Positions 1 through 10,479 are shown, counted from the first letter of the stretch. The stretch is DNA of 64,000 nucleotides from Phycisphaerales bacterium (GCA_029260295.1 JAJDDN010000001.1:1-64000); one strand, 5' to 3'. Translations and numbers: made by a program. Notes: generated by a model from the letters alone, not told the origin.

Positions 1-735
<735 letters not shown>

Positions 736-2352
736 TCATTCTTCTTTGTACAACTCTGCAGTGGTGGGATTGTACTGTATCCAGTCTCCTACCTGGCCCC
801 ACCGCCATTCTTCCCAGCGATTGCCGTCCTGGTCTTGAACTGAGCCGTAGACAGGCTCATATCGCTCGATCGGAACATCTCTGAATATGATGGGGGTGTC
901 AAGGTACTTGGTAACATCAGGACGCGTTGTGTAAGCGTCAATGTCTGGCACAATCACCACATCGACCGAGCCTTTGAGTACAGCTTGGATCCAGAACAGC
1001 TTGTTGTTCTTCATAAACTGGATCCCATTTTGACCAAAACCAATCATGTATTGATTGGTTTTGGAATGGTATTGATCTGGAACGAATGCAAATACACTCT
1101 CAAGTGGCGGGGTTGTGAACTCGCCCAGCTTAAAGTAGACACTACCGATCAGAGAGATCTGGTGCTCGTTCTTTGCCGATAGGTTCATGGCCCCATAGCC
1201 AAAGAACTGAGTTCGTTTATGTTTGCTTGCTTCGCCGAGCTTAATCGGGACCGAAACACGATCAACATGGATTGAGTGAACAAAGTCATTAATCTCATCT
1301 TGGTTCTGCGCGGGTGACATTCTTTGGATTGGTGTGTCTATGCGTTCGAAGACATGTGTCAGCTCTTCTTCCCATTGATGAACGAGTTCCTCGCCTGCGA
1401 ACAACTCAAAATCTACAATGAAGGTAATCTTGAGTTCGCTTTCGCTAGTTGAAAACTCTTCTTTGAGCACCCATGAGCCACTTGAACCTTTATGAAGATA
1501 AAACCCTGATTCGCTTCCGATACCCCCCCTTGGATTTTGAATCACTGGATTGTCATTGCGTGCCACTGAATGCTGGAATGTGTGGAGACGCAACGCAAGC
1601 TTTCGGCCACTATCTGCGAATCCTGAGGATTGGTTTTTCCATTTGTGGATGAAGCCTGAGTCGTTTTCGAATGCTCCGGTCGTGCGGGTTCCGACTCTGA
1701 AATGGACGATTTCTTCCTGGGGGCCTACCTGCTCATGGGCAGCTATTACGATTTCTTTGGAAGCCCTTAGAAACAGATCGAGTTGGTCGGTTGGAAGGCG
1801 ATCTTCGAGCATCGCATACATCAACACATCCCCCCACCGCTTGTCCCAAGTGGCTGATTCGTCGGCCTGGAGTATGAAAGCATGGTCAATGAGGGTTTGG
1901 AGGGCTTTGTCGGAGACTTCGCCTGGGATGAGGCGGTCGTGGAGGGTTTGGAGGGCTTTTGTGTCGCCGGTGGTGGCGAGTTTGGTGAGGAGGGGTTCGG
2001 GGAAGTGGTTGTAGATGTTGATGTTCTGGATTGATTGTAGATTCGAGAGCTTTGGCCAGGCGAAACCTGTCGCGGCGGTCAATATGAAGAGGATTGAGGC
2101 GAGGAGGACGATCTTTCGGGTCTTCCGGAGGCCTTGGGTGATCGCGGGGGTGTTTGATCGGAGGGTTGTGCCGCACTCGGGGCATGGAGTAGGCTTTGTA
2201 TGGTCGAGTCCTTGGAGGTCAAACCTGCACTTTCTGCAGTGCGGGTTTGGGGAGAGGAGTTTGCCTCGGATGGCGATGCGGAGGAGAAAGACACCCAGCA
2301 GTGCGGAGGTGATTGAGAATACCAGTATCGTAAATAAGTTCGATGAAATCAT
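736..2352 (-). CDS. Membrane-anchored zinc-ribbon protein, paralogue A
   Basis: A protein of 538 residues that I cannot assign a function. An N-terminal membrane segment (about residues 6-28) is followed by a four-cysteine zinc ribbon (C39, C42, C57, C60; CRKCRFDL...CPECG) and a second membrane segment (about 82-101). The remaining ~430 residues are a soluble, probably exported domain without a recognised motif. The layout matches the next gene upstream (2477-3997), so the two are tandem duplicates or members of a lineage-specific family. An upstream TTG at 2376 would add eight residues; the ATG is preferred, but neither start has a clear ribosome site. It converges on the 16S gene. Confidence 0.8.
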   Translation of the reverse strand: MISSNLFTILVFSITSALLGVFLLRIAIRGKLLSPNPHCRKCRFDLQGLDHTKPTPCPECGTTLRSNTPAITQGLRKTRKIVLLASILFILTAATGFAWPKLSNLQSIQNINIYNHFPEPLLTKLATTGDTKALQTLHDRLIPGEVSDKALQTLIDHAFILQADESATWDKRWGDVLMYAMLEDRLPTDQLDLFLRASKEIVIAAHEQVGPQEEIVHFRVGTRTTGAFENDSGFIHKWKNQSSGFADSGRKLALRLHTFQHSVARNDNPVIQNPRGGIGSESGFYLHKGSSGSWVLKEEFSTSESELKITFIVDFELFAGEELVHQWEEELTHVFERIDTPIQRMSPAQNQDEINDFVHSIHVDRVSVPIKLGEASKHKRTQFFGYGAMNLSAKNEHQISLIGSVYFKLGEFTTPPLESVFAFVPDQYHSKTNQYMIGFGQNGIQFMKNNKLFWIQAVLKGSVDVVIVPDIDAYTTRPDVTKYLDTPIIFRDVPIERYEPVYGSVQDQDGNRWEEWRWGQVGDWIQYNPTTAELYKEE

Positions 2353-2476
2353 TGTGACATTGTACAAGATGCTCAACTACTGCGAACGAAACTTACTGGA
2401 ATGAGCCGTTTATCTTGTGAACACTCTTTATCTCTAGCAACATCTTTGCATTGATTTTCACTCCGAATCCGTCCGT

Positions 2477-3997
2477 TCAAGGATCTCCGGAATGATCCGC
2501 CGTGCATCCATGTTCAATCCATTCAAGCTCTCGCAGTGTCTTGGTAATTGGAAAGAACTTGACCGTGTCCTCCTCCTCGTAGACTTCGATTGGGATGTTC
2601 TCAAAGACCAGTGTGAAATCCAAGACCCGGTCGATTCCTGGTTTCCATTCGGCGAGAGAGGCGTCCGTTTTGTACACAATGTCGATGTGTTCTTGGTCGA
2701 TGATGCGTCGGGTGATGATCGCTACCCGCTCGTACATCGCGGTGTCGTATGGAGCGGCCGCCAAATACGCTGAGTACCCATTCAACGCCGGATTGGGTCC
2801 TTTTTGGGTCCAGTAGTTGTTCATTTTGACCAGTTCTCCGTCGTCAAGGCGGAGATATGGCTGTAGGGCGAGTGATGCGGGGATGCCTTGGTATTTGAGT
2901 CGAAATGAGATTGCTTGGACTCCGAAGTTTGAGGTTGGTTCCGGGATGGTCTTTAGGATTCGGACGGGTGTGATCTGGATTGATTTGCAGAATTTTTGGG
3001 CCATCTTTGGGTCTTTGAATTTGGAAACCACTTCCTCGTCTTGTGCAATGATGAGTACGGATTGCTCGGTTCGATATTCCCCGACCACGCCGAGGCCGAG
3101 GCCTCGGATTACCAGTTCGAACTCCACATAGACCTGGACTTGCGACCCGGGTTCACCATCAAAGCCGGTTCCAACTGGGTTGATTGTGTTCCTGTAGGGA
3201 GATGCGAAGTTGCTCCCGTGTTTGGGAATCCAGAAGTTGTGCATGGATTGGTCATTCTTAGAAAACTTTCGTGGCTTCTCCCCCACCACGCCCCCTCGGA
3301 TGAGTTGCGTTTGTATCCAGTACCCGGTCTCGTTGTGGTTCTGGGCTGAGATGCGTCCTGGAGATGAGGTGACGGTGATATCGACTGCATCGGCCCCTTG
3401 ACGCACGCGGTTGCGGATTTGGGCACTCATTTCGGTGCCATTCCTGACATACTGCTTCATCTGGTCGTCGGTCATGATGGGATTGCCGAACGACAGGGAG
3501 AGCACCTCGCCCCAGCCAGGGTTCCATTGCTGTGATGTGTCGGCTTGATGGGCGAGGGCGAACTCGATGGCCTTGATATGCAACTCCGCTGGGATTGGGT
3601 TTGTTGTCGAAGTGATGCGGACAGCCAGCTCGTCGAGCGATTCGTCGACCCCTTGCCCCGAGAGCCAGAACACTGTTGAGTGCGGCAGCAATCCGAAGAG
3701 AATGGATGTCTTTCCCGATGATCCGAGCCCGAGGGTGGTGATGCCGCTTGTCATGGACACAATCGCGATCACCAGCCCGAGCCGAGAGCATTTGCGAATA
3801 ATGGTTCGCCGGGTGGATTGGGTGTGGACTGGCTCTCCGCACTCGGGGCATTTGTTGCCTCCGGTGTCAATGGGTGAGCCGGCGAGATCAAAGCGGCACT
3901 TGCGGCAGAACTGGCCTCGGGCGGAGATGCGTCCACGCCAGGCGAAGGGGAAAATGAGAATACCGATGACCAACAATACAGTTCCGATAATAATCAT
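2477..3997 (-). CDS. Membrane-anchored zinc-ribbon protein, paralogue B
   Basis: A protein of 506 residues with the same plan as the neighbouring 736-2352 gene. A membrane segment lies at about 2-20, a zinc ribbon at C31, C34, C50 and C53 (CRKCRFDL...CPECG), and a second membrane segment at about 73-92. A long domain of unknown function follows. The two proteins share the ribbon, a W-x2-x-WG-x-VL patch after the second membrane segment, and a similar C-terminal end. The zinc ribbon should be cytoplasmic next to the first helix, leaving the large domain outside the membrane; this topology is inferred. The function is unknown and the sequences have diverged widely. Confidence 0.82.
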   Translation of the reverse strand: MIIIGTVLLVIGILIFPFAWRGRISARGQFCRKCRFDLAGSPIDTGGNKCPECGEPVHTQSTRRTIIRKCSRLGLVIAIVSMTSGITTLGLGSSGKTSILFGLLPHSTVFWLSGQGVDESLDELAVRITSTTNPIPAELHIKAIEFALAHQADTSQQWNPGWGEVLSLSFGNPIMTDDQMKQYVRNGTEMSAQIRNRVRQGADAVDITVTSSPGRISAQNHNETGYWIQTQLIRGGVVGEKPRKFSKNDQSMHNFWIPKHGSNFASPYRNTINPVGTGFDGEPGSQVQVYVEFELVIRGLGLGVVGEYRTEQSVLIIAQDEEVVSKFKDPKMAQKFCKSIQITPVRILKTIPEPTSNFGVQAISFRLKYQGIPASLALQPYLRLDDGELVKMNNYWTQKGPNPALNGYSAYLAAAPYDTAMYERVAIITRRIIDQEHIDIVYKTDASLAEWKPGIDRVLDFTLVFENIPIEVYEEEDTVKFFPITKTLRELEWIEHGCTADHSGDP

Positions 3998-4051
3998 GGA
4001 ATCAAGTATACATTAGAAACGAACCGTACGCATGAACCTGCTAGTGATGGA

Positions 4052-4783
4052 TCAGGTTGGTTTTTTCTTCTTTTTCTTTGGCGTGTGGCGGACGATGTCG
4101 CCGGTTACGAGGTAGATCACGCCTTCGGCGATGTTGCCTAGGAGGTCGCCGACGCGTTCGAGTTCGCGGGCGACTCTATAGATTAAAAGGTAGTTTGAGG
4201 CGTTTGTTGGGTCGCTCTCGATGAGGAGTTTAATCTCGTCGAAGGCCTGGCCGTCGAGCTTGTCGATGGCGCGGTCTTGCTTGACGACCGATTTTGCGAG
4301 CTCCGCGTCGGTATTGACGACGGCTCTGAGGAGCTGCTCAGACATCAGCGGGATGCGTTCGCCCATCTCTCGGAGTGACTCGGGCCATTTGGGTGTTGGG
4401 GCCTCGATGCGGGCGATGATCTTGCGGATCGATGAGGCGTGGTCGGCAACGCGCTCGATGTCTGTGTTGACGCGGAGGATGAATGTGATGAGCCTGAAAT
4501 CGGCGGCGAATGGGTTTTTGAGCGCGAGGATCCGGTAGCATTCTTGCTCTATCTTGACCTCTTCTTTGTCGATTTCTTTTTCGATCTTGGAGATCATCGA
4601 ACCGGTCGATTCATCGAGTTCCCATAGCGAGTCAATTGCGGATTTGACAATCTCGATCGCTTGGGCGGCTTCGCTGATCATGCGGCGGCGGACAAGGGCG
4701 AGGTCGTCATCAAGTGAGATGTCGGTCGAGGTTAATGGCGATGAGTCGATGTCTGCCTGGGGATGTTCTGGGTCGTTGTGCAT
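4052..4783 (-). CDS. phoU: Phosphate signalling/metal-binding protein PhoU
   Basis: At 243 residues it is the usual length for PhoU, the cytoplasmic regulator that couples the Pst phosphate transporter to the PhoR/PhoB two-component system. It is all-helical with two PhoU repeats. The metal-binding signatures are visible as DIERVADHAS in the first repeat and ELERVGDLLGN in the second. The N-terminus carries an extra ~25 residue acidic leader and the C-terminus ends in a lysine run (HTPKKKKKKPT), both unusual additions. No pst or phoRB genes are next to it. An AAGGA site precedes the ATG and a sigma70-like promoter lies at 4818-4846. Confidence 0.93.
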   Translation of the reverse strand: MHNDPEHPQADIDSSPLTSTDISLDDDLALVRRRMISEAAQAIEIVKSAIDSLWELDESTGSMISKIEKEIDKEEVKIEQECYRILALKNPFAADFRLITFILRVNTDIERVADHASSIRKIIARIEAPTPKWPESLREMGERIPLMSEQLLRAVVNTDAELAKSVVKQDRAIDKLDGQAFDEIKLLIESDPTNASNYLLIYRVARELERVGDLLGNIAEGVIYLVTGDIVRHTPKKKKKKPT

Positions 4784-4817
4784 GATCGTCCTTGGAGGGG
4801 ATTGTTGACTCTATATA

Positions 4818-4846
4818 GTATCTGAATTCGTGGGTTTTTGTGTCAA
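4818..4846 (-). promoter_or_regulatory. Sigma70-type promoter for phoU
   Basis: On the minus strand TTGACA (4846-4841) is followed after 17 bases by GATACT (4823-4818). The -35 box is a perfect match and the -10 box matches 4 of 6; an overlapping TACTAT at 4820-4815 is an alternative with 20-base spacing. The start of transcription would be near 4811, about 28 bases before the phoU ATG. It separates phoU from mfd upstream. Confidence 0.65.
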
Positions 4847-4888
4847 GAGTGTGTTAGAACTGGCTGAAATCGGTGGTTTGGAAGATGA

Positions 4889-7800
4889 TTAACCAACCAT
4901 CGAGGGTTGCTGGGCCCATCCTACGAGGGCTTTGGCGATGGCCATGGGTGAATGGAGGGCTTTGGTGGGGCGTACATAGACCTCTGCGTACCCGTCGCCG
5001 GCGGCGGTCCTCGCGTTAGTTTGGGCGAGGTGGGCCTCGATGATGCGGGTGTTTGCTGATGGTGCGTTGAAAAGGTGGGCGAGTTTTTCGGTGTCGGCGA
5101 TGAGGAAGACGATGTCTTCGCCTCGGATGATGAGGGCTCGGACGCCGAGGGATTGGTAGGCGGCGCGGACCCTGGCTCCCATGATAAGACGGCGGACGAG
5201 TTCTGGGGGTTTGGTGTAGGCGCTGGTGAGATCCTCGACGACGCGGTCGATTTCTTCTTGGGATCTGGACATCGCGAGCCTCCGGTAGACCTCGATGCGG
5301 CGGGCGTCGGATGGGATGTAGTTTTTGGGGATGTAGCCGATGAGCCCGATGTCGACGCTGGTGTGGGTGATCTGGTCCTGGATTGTTGAGTCGTTGAGGC
5401 GTTCGACGGTCTGGTCGAGGAGCTGGCAGTACATTTCATAACCAACCGTGGCGATGTGGCCGGACTGTTCTGCACCAAGGAGATTTCCCGCGCCGCGGAT
5501 TTCGAGGTCGCGCATTGCGATTTTGAATCCTGCGCCGAGCATCGAGTATTCTTCGATTGCTTTGAGCCGTTTTTGTGCGACTTCTTTGATGGTGCGGTCT
5601 TCGGGCAAGAGCAGATAGCAGTACGCGCGGTGGTGCGAGCGGCCGACGCGGCCTCGGAGTTGGTGGAGTTCGGACAAACCGAAGCGATCGGCGTCGTTGA
5701 TGATCATGGTGTTGGCGGTCGGGATGTCGATGCCGGATTCGATAATGGTTGTTGAGACGAGGATGTCTGCTTGGCGGCGCATGAACTTGAGCATGACGGC
5801 TTCGAGCTCGCTGGATTCCATCTGGCCGTGGCCGAAGATGACCTTGGCTCCTGGGACCAGTGCGCGGACATCGGCGGCGACGCTCTCGATGTTGGTCACG
5901 CGGTTATGGACATAAAATACCTGCCCCTCGCGGGCGAGCTCGCGTTCTATCGCTCTTTGGATGCGGTGTTTGTTGTACGGGATGACCTCGGTGACGATGG
6001 CGCGGCGGTCTACGGGGGGTGTCGTCAGGCTCGAAATATCGCGTAGCCCGAGCATGGACATGTGGAGGGTTCTTGGGATGGGCGTTGCGCTCAGGGTCAT
6101 GACATCGACGGTCATGCGGAGCTGGAGGAGGCGTTCTTTGTGCTCGACGCCGAAGCGTTGTTCTTCGTCGATGACGACCATGCCCAGATCGTTGAAGTGG
6201 ACATCCTTGGACAAGATCCGGTGTGTGCCTACGACGATGTCTACGCGGCCGAGCTTGAGGTCTTCGAGTGTGCGTTTGATTTCCTTCTTGGTTTTGAAGC
6301 GAGAGAGGGATTCGACACGGAATGGATAGTCGGCGTAGCGTTGTTTGAAGGTTCGTTCGTGCTGCTCGGCCAGGACTGTTGTTGGGACGAGGATTGCGAC
6401 TTGCCTGCCCGCTTCGACGACGCGGAATGCGGCACGGATGGCGAGTTCGGTTTTGCCGAAACCGACATCGCCACAGACGAGGCGGTCCATTGGGCGGGGG
6501 GAGGCCATGTCTTTTTTGATTTCGATGAGTGCAGAGAGCTGGTCTTCGGTTTCGTCGTAGGGGAACTCGGCCTCGAAGTCTTGAAACATCGGGGTGTCGC
6601 CTGGGTACTGGAACCCGGTCAGGTGCTCACGGGCGGCCCTTACCCTGAGCATCTCACTGGCGAGGTCTTTGACGGATTCGACGACCTTCTGTTTTTGGAT
6701 CTTCCATTTTTTGCCACCGATGGAACTGAGCGGGGGCTTTCCCGCGAAGCCACCGACATATTTTTGGACCATGTCGATCTGTGAGCAGGGGACATGGAGG
6801 CGGCTTTTACCCTTGAATTCGAGTGTCAAATACTCTTCTTGGTCTTCTTTGCGTTTCTTGGGTGGTATGCCGAGTTGTTGTTTGTGTTTGGCGGTGCCTG
6901 AGGCGTCGAGGATTGTGAGCCCGACAAACTTGGCGATGCCGTGATCGGTGTGGACGACATAATCGCCTTCTTGGATATCGAGGAAGGTGTCCATCGCGCG
7001 GCCGGCGCGGATCTTGGATACGCGGCGGCGGACACTCGACCGGTGCAAGAGCTCGCCCGAAGGGACGATGGCAAATCCGGTTGGTGAATCATCATCGGGG
7101 TCGTGGACCCGCCAGATGAATCCGCGGCGGATGTCGATGATCTCCCGCTCGATCGGGGCACCGCGCGCATGAATCGAGAGCAGTTCGCCGAGCCTTGCGA
7201 ACTCGCCGTCGGAGTTGCAGGTTAATACAACGCGGCCGACTTCATGGGCGAGCTCTCCGAGTTCTTTAATAGCTAAACCGCTCTCGCGGTCAAACGGCGG
7301 GACGGGCTCAACGGGCAATGCGACGAGGGTGTCGGCCCCGGATTTGCCGGCCGAGAACTGGTTGACCTCGGCGAGTGCGTGGAATCTTGTTTCGAGGAGT
7401 TTGAGAACCGCCGGCGGGCCGAAGATTGTTCGGCCGTCGTGGACGCGTTCGAAGTATCCGCGGCCTTGCTCGACGACCTCGAAGGTTTCGGCGATAAGGA
7501 TCAGTGCTTCTTTGGGGATTGATTCGAGGAATGACTGGTCGTCTGAGGATTCTTCGAGGTATTTTTCGCCCATGGCCGCGAGCTTTGTTGCGGTGATTTT
7601 GCGGTCTGAGCCCATGGTTTCGAGATCGATCTCGGAGATGGTTTCGAGTTCGTCGCCGAAGAAGTCGAGCCGGATCGGAACCGCGACTCCCCCACCCCCA
7701 ACACCGCCGCTCGATGGGAATACATCGAGGATCCCGCCTCGGAGCGCGAACTGGCCGGGGGATTCGATGGTGTCGCAGCGTTCGTAGCCGTGGCCGCTGA

Positions 7801-8260
7801 GCCAGGTGATGAGTTCGGTGGGATCGAGGTTGTCGCCGGAGCTGAGTTCACGGATGAGGGATTGGCCCCGGCTCATCGCGGGGATGGGCTGCATGAGTGC
7901 TGCGATTGGGGCGATGATCACGCCCGAGGTGTTCTCTGCTTCGATGTCCCGAGCGATCATGAGCCGCTGGGTGAAGAGATCTGCGGAGATGCTGGTTTCG
8001 CCTGGGGAGAGTTCGAGGGCGGGGAAGAGGGTTGTTGATGCGGGATCGATCGTGCTGATCTCGGCATGAAGATCCTCGGCTTCATCAAGGTGGGCGCAGA
8101 CTATGACTACAGATCGTTTGGTTCGTTGGTGGAGTGCCAGAGCGATCAACGCAACCGAACACCCGCTCGACCCGGTCGCGACGACACGATTTCCAGAATC
8201 CATCGCGTCGGCGAGCGTCCTGAACTGGGGGTTGAGTTGGATGGGGTCGAGGAGATTCAT
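4889..8260 (-). CDS. mfd: Transcription-repair coupling factor Mfd
   Basis: A protein of 1123 residues, close to the 1148 of E. coli Mfd. Mfd removes RNA polymerase stalled at DNA lesions and recruits UvrA. The N-terminal UvrB-like module is followed by the polymerase-interacting CarD-like domain (EGDYVVHTDHGIAKFVG). Then comes the SF2/RecG-like translocase with Walker A (GDVGFGKTE), the DEEQ box (VVIDEEQRFG) and the SATPIPRT motif, and the C-terminal TRCF domain. The open frame could begin at 8362, but the first 34 residues are Pro/Arg-rich and unlike Mfd. The ATG at 8260 aligns with the normal N-terminus, leaving a leader of about 100 bases. Confidence 0.96.
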   Translation of the reverse strand: MNLLDPIQLNPQFRTLADAMDSGNRVVATGSSGCSVALIALALHQRTKRSVVIVCAHLDEAEDLHAEISTIDPASTTLFPALELSPGETSISADLFTQRLMIARDIEAENTSGVIIAPIAALMQPIPAMSRGQSLIRELSSGDNLDPTELITWLSGHGYERCDTIESPGQFALRGGILDVFPSSGGVGGGGVAVPIRLDFFGDELETISEIDLETMGSDRKITATKLAAMGEKYLEESSDDQSFLESIPKEALILIAETFEVVEQGRGYFERVHDGRTIFGPPAVLKLLETRFHALAEVNQFSAGKSGADTLVALPVEPVPPFDRESGLAIKELGELAHEVGRVVLTCNSDGEFARLGELLSIHARGAPIEREIIDIRRGFIWRVHDPDDDSPTGFAIVPSGELLHRSSVRRRVSKIRAGRAMDTFLDIQEGDYVVHTDHGIAKFVGLTILDASGTAKHKQQLGIPPKKRKEDQEEYLTLEFKGKSRLHVPCSQIDMVQKYVGGFAGKPPLSSIGGKKWKIQKQKVVESVKDLASEMLRVRAAREHLTGFQYPGDTPMFQDFEAEFPYDETEDQLSALIEIKKDMASPRPMDRLVCGDVGFGKTELAIRAAFRVVEAGRQVAILVPTTVLAEQHERTFKQRYADYPFRVESLSRFKTKKEIKRTLEDLKLGRVDIVVGTHRILSKDVHFNDLGMVVIDEEQRFGVEHKERLLQLRMTVDVMTLSATPIPRTLHMSMLGLRDISSLTTPPVDRRAIVTEVIPYNKHRIQRAIERELAREGQVFYVHNRVTNIESVAADVRALVPGAKVIFGHGQMESSELEAVMLKFMRRQADILVSTTIIESGIDIPTANTMIINDADRFGLSELHQLRGRVGRSHHRAYCYLLLPEDRTIKEVAQKRLKAIEEYSMLGAGFKIAMRDLEIRGAGNLLGAEQSGHIATVGYEMYCQLLDQTVERLNDSTIQDQITHTSVDIGLIGYIPKNYIPSDARRIEVYRRLAMSRSQEEIDRVVEDLTSAYTKPPELVRRLIMGARVRAAYQSLGVRALIIRGEDIVFLIADTEKLAHLFNAPSANTRIIEAHLAQTNARTAAGDGYAEVYVRPTKALHSPMAIAKALVGWAQQPSMVG

Positions 8261-8383
8261 CGGGCTTTGTTGGTCATTTTTATGCAATCGCGCACGCGTG
8301 TGCTTGGACGGCTCTCTTGAAGCCGACCGAGGGGGTGGATTTGGACTATCTATAGCATACACAGAAACTTGGAACAGGTGGGA

Positions 8384-8764
8384 TTAGGGCGGTGAGATCG
8401 TGACCCAGTCTGCCAGGCGTTCAAGGGTCTTGGGGCCGATGCCTGTGACCCGGTCGAGGTCCTTGAGGGATTCGAATGAGCCGTGCTCTGTGCGGTCGTC
8501 GATGATCCGCTGGGCGAGCTTGGGGCCGATGGAGGGGAGGAGTTGTAGTTGGTCAATGCTGGCGGTGTTGATGTCGATCATCAGACGCGCGGGGGCGGGT
8601 TGGCCGGTTTCGATGGTTTGTTGGGTGTGGGCTGCTGGGGTAGCGGCGGTGGTGGTCATTGACCAGATGAGGCCTGAGATCGAGGCGATCCCGAGGATTG
8701 CGGCGGAGATCATGGCGGCGGGTGTTCTGGACCAGTCGCGGGGTGTTGGATCTTGTTCTGGCAT
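8384..8764 (-). CDS. ComEA-like helix-hairpin-helix DNA-binding protein
   Basis: A small protein of 126 residues with one N-terminal membrane anchor (about residues 16-36) and a C-terminal pair of helix-hairpin-helix motifs (DINTASIDQLQLLPSIGPKL and VTGIGPKTLERL). This is the layout of ComEA, the surface receptor that binds incoming DNA in natural transformation. Proteins of this type also occur outside competence loci. The ATG at 8764 lies 14 bases after the stop of the upstream gene at 8779, so the two are probably co-transcribed; a longer frame from 8827 would overlap that gene and is rejected. No comEC is in the window. Confidence 0.8.
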   Translation of the reverse strand: MPEQDPTPRDWSRTPAAMISAAILGIASISGLIWSMTTTAATPAAHTQQTIETGQPAPARLMIDINTASIDQLQLLPSIGPKLAQRIIDDRTEHGSFESLKDLDRVTGIGPKTLERLADWVTISPP

Positions 8765-8778
8765 TTGGTGTACGCCGA

Positions 8779-10479
8779 TTAGGTGGGGACGCTGGGGGAA
8801 CCGAGGAGGAGCGCGTCGGCGGACCATGAAGCGGGGAGCTTGGATTCGCTGACCGCGGTCCTTAGATCGGTCATCCGATCCAGTGCCGGGCGTCCGAGGC
8901 CTTTGGTGTCCATGAGCCCGCCGGTGCGCATGTCGGTGGATCCCGAAGGATCAGCGAGTTCATGCCAGCAGATGCTCTCGATGTAGGGCTTGGAGAGTGC
9001 GACAGCGGCGTAGGCCGAGAGCCAGTCGGCCTGGGCGGCTTCGCTCCAAGGCTGTCTCCACATCCCGGAGTCTGGCCAACTGGGTAGATCGTCTCTTGGG
9101 GCAATCTTTGATGTTGGGACGCCGAAGGAAGAGATGGTGATGGGACGATCGAGCATGGCGTACTGATCGAGCATGGCGCTGAAGGCCATGAGGTCGCGGG
9201 TTTGGAGGCCGGGGCGGTACGAGCCCATCTGCATCCGGAGCGAGAACGCGTCGATCTGAATACCGGCTTGCGAGAGCATCTCGGCATACAGCAATGGCGG
9301 GAGCGATGAGCGGTCGTGCGTGTGGTATTCGCCCCAGGGCTGGGTGATCTCTACCTGGATTTTGGCGCGGGGGTGGAGCTTGCGGGTAACGAGGACACAG
9401 ATTCTGGTCAGGTCCATCATCTGTTCGAAGGAGAGTTTGAAGTGGTCGCCGCAGTGGAGCCCGGAGCAGACGGTCCAGCGTGTGACGGTTCTGCGGTAGC
9501 GGGTGACGAGCGTTTTGATGTGCTCGTAGACGAGTTCTCTGAGTGTTTCGTAATCGTTTTCCCAGATGTAGAGCCAGTCGGGGACGCTTGCGGACCGGAA
9601 GTCGATGAGCGGGCCGGCGACGACCTGGATCTTGGCTTGGCGGATTGCCCACTCGATCCAGCGGTCTGTTCTTGAATAGTCGTACTCGCCCTCGGCGGGT
9701 TCCATCTCGGTCCAACGCATCGGGACGGTGATGAAATCACAGGATCGTGTGATCGCGTCTTGGGTCATCGGGGCGAAGACATTGGGTGAAACAACGGCAC
9801 CGATTGCGGGCTTGAGCGGGAGCATGACGCCGCCGCGTCCGGGGTGGAGGATCGGCTTGCGTTTGGCGGGCTCGGTGTGTTCTGATTCGATGCTTTCGTA
9901 CATCGAGCCATCGGTTCTCGGTGTGAAATCATTCTCTGCCTGCTGAAGCGCGAGGCGTTCTGAGGCCTCGAGCGCGATCCAGAGCGCACGCAGAGCCAGC
10001 TTGGCAGCCTTTGAGTCCGGGAGTATTGATTCTGGCGCGTTGACCATCGCTTGAACAAATGATTCTTTGGCGGCTTCAAATAAACGCATGGGAAGAGTGC
10101 CTTCAGCGGATTCGATCGCTTGCCAGTCTTCGAGCTTGGTCAGGAACATCATGATCCGATGGCGGGCGAGTTCCAAGACCAGTAGATACGGGTTCTCTCG
10201 TTGTGGGAGGAGGCAGGTCTGAAGGGTCCATGTGCCGAGGGGCCGGAGCGTCACGCCTTCGATGGTGGTGTCGCTGCCGAGTTGATCGAGACGGCCTTGG
10301 TCGAGGTCGAGCTGGACGGCGATGGCGACGGCTTCGGTGGTCCCTTTTTCGCACACGACTATCCCATCGCGGACGGTGACTTCGCCGGCGATGGCGACAT
10401 TGTCTTTGCCTACGAGATAGGCGCCGGGGAGATTTCCGGTGGCCGTTGGCGTGGGATCAATTGATACAAACCGTAGCAT
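8779..10479 (-). CDS. GH10 xylanase-like protein without catalytic glutamates
   Basis: A protein of 566 residues without a signal peptide. The N-terminal ~230 residues look like a carbohydrate-binding or beta-sandwich module. From about residue 235 the sequence follows a GH10-type TIM barrel: a conserved start with F/M-x-ME-P-EG-x-YDYSRTD, then W-x-VCSGLHCGDHF on strand 4, and ITISSFGVP on strand 7. In active GH10 enzymes strand 4 carries WDVVNE (acid/base) and strand 7 carries TE (nucleophile). Neither glutamate is present, so hydrolase activity is unlikely. A TTG at 10518 would extend it by 13 residues; the ATG is preferred. The function is unknown: perhaps glycan binding or a changed activity. 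Confidence 0.7.
   Translation of the reverse strand: MLRFVSIDPTPTATGNLPGAYLVGKDNVAIAGEVTVRDGIVVCEKGTTEAVAIAVQLDLDQGRLDQLGSDTTIEGVTLRPLGTWTLQTCLLPQRENPYLLVLELARHRIMMFLTKLEDWQAIESAEGTLPMRLFEAAKESFVQAMVNAPESILPDSKAAKLALRALWIALEASERLALQQAENDFTPRTDGSMYESIESEHTEPAKRKPILHPGRGGVMLPLKPAIGAVVSPNVFAPMTQDAITRSCDFITVPMRWTEMEPAEGEYDYSRTDRWIEWAIRQAKIQVVAGPLIDFRSASVPDWLYIWENDYETLRELVYEHIKTLVTRYRRTVTRWTVCSGLHCGDHFKLSFEQMMDLTRICVLVTRKLHPRAKIQVEITQPWGEYHTHDRSSLPPLLYAEMLSQAGIQIDAFSLRMQMGSYRPGLQTRDLMAFSAMLDQYAMLDRPITISSFGVPTSKIAPRDDLPSWPDSGMWRQPWSEAAQADWLSAYAAVALSKPYIESICWHELADPSGSTDMRTGGLMDTKGLGRPALDRMTDLRTAVSESKLPASWSADALLLGSPSVPT

Noticed and set aside
8261..8362. Longer start for mfd
   Set aside because: The extra 34 residues are Pro/Arg/Ser-rich and unlike any Mfd; the inner ATG aligns with the family start.
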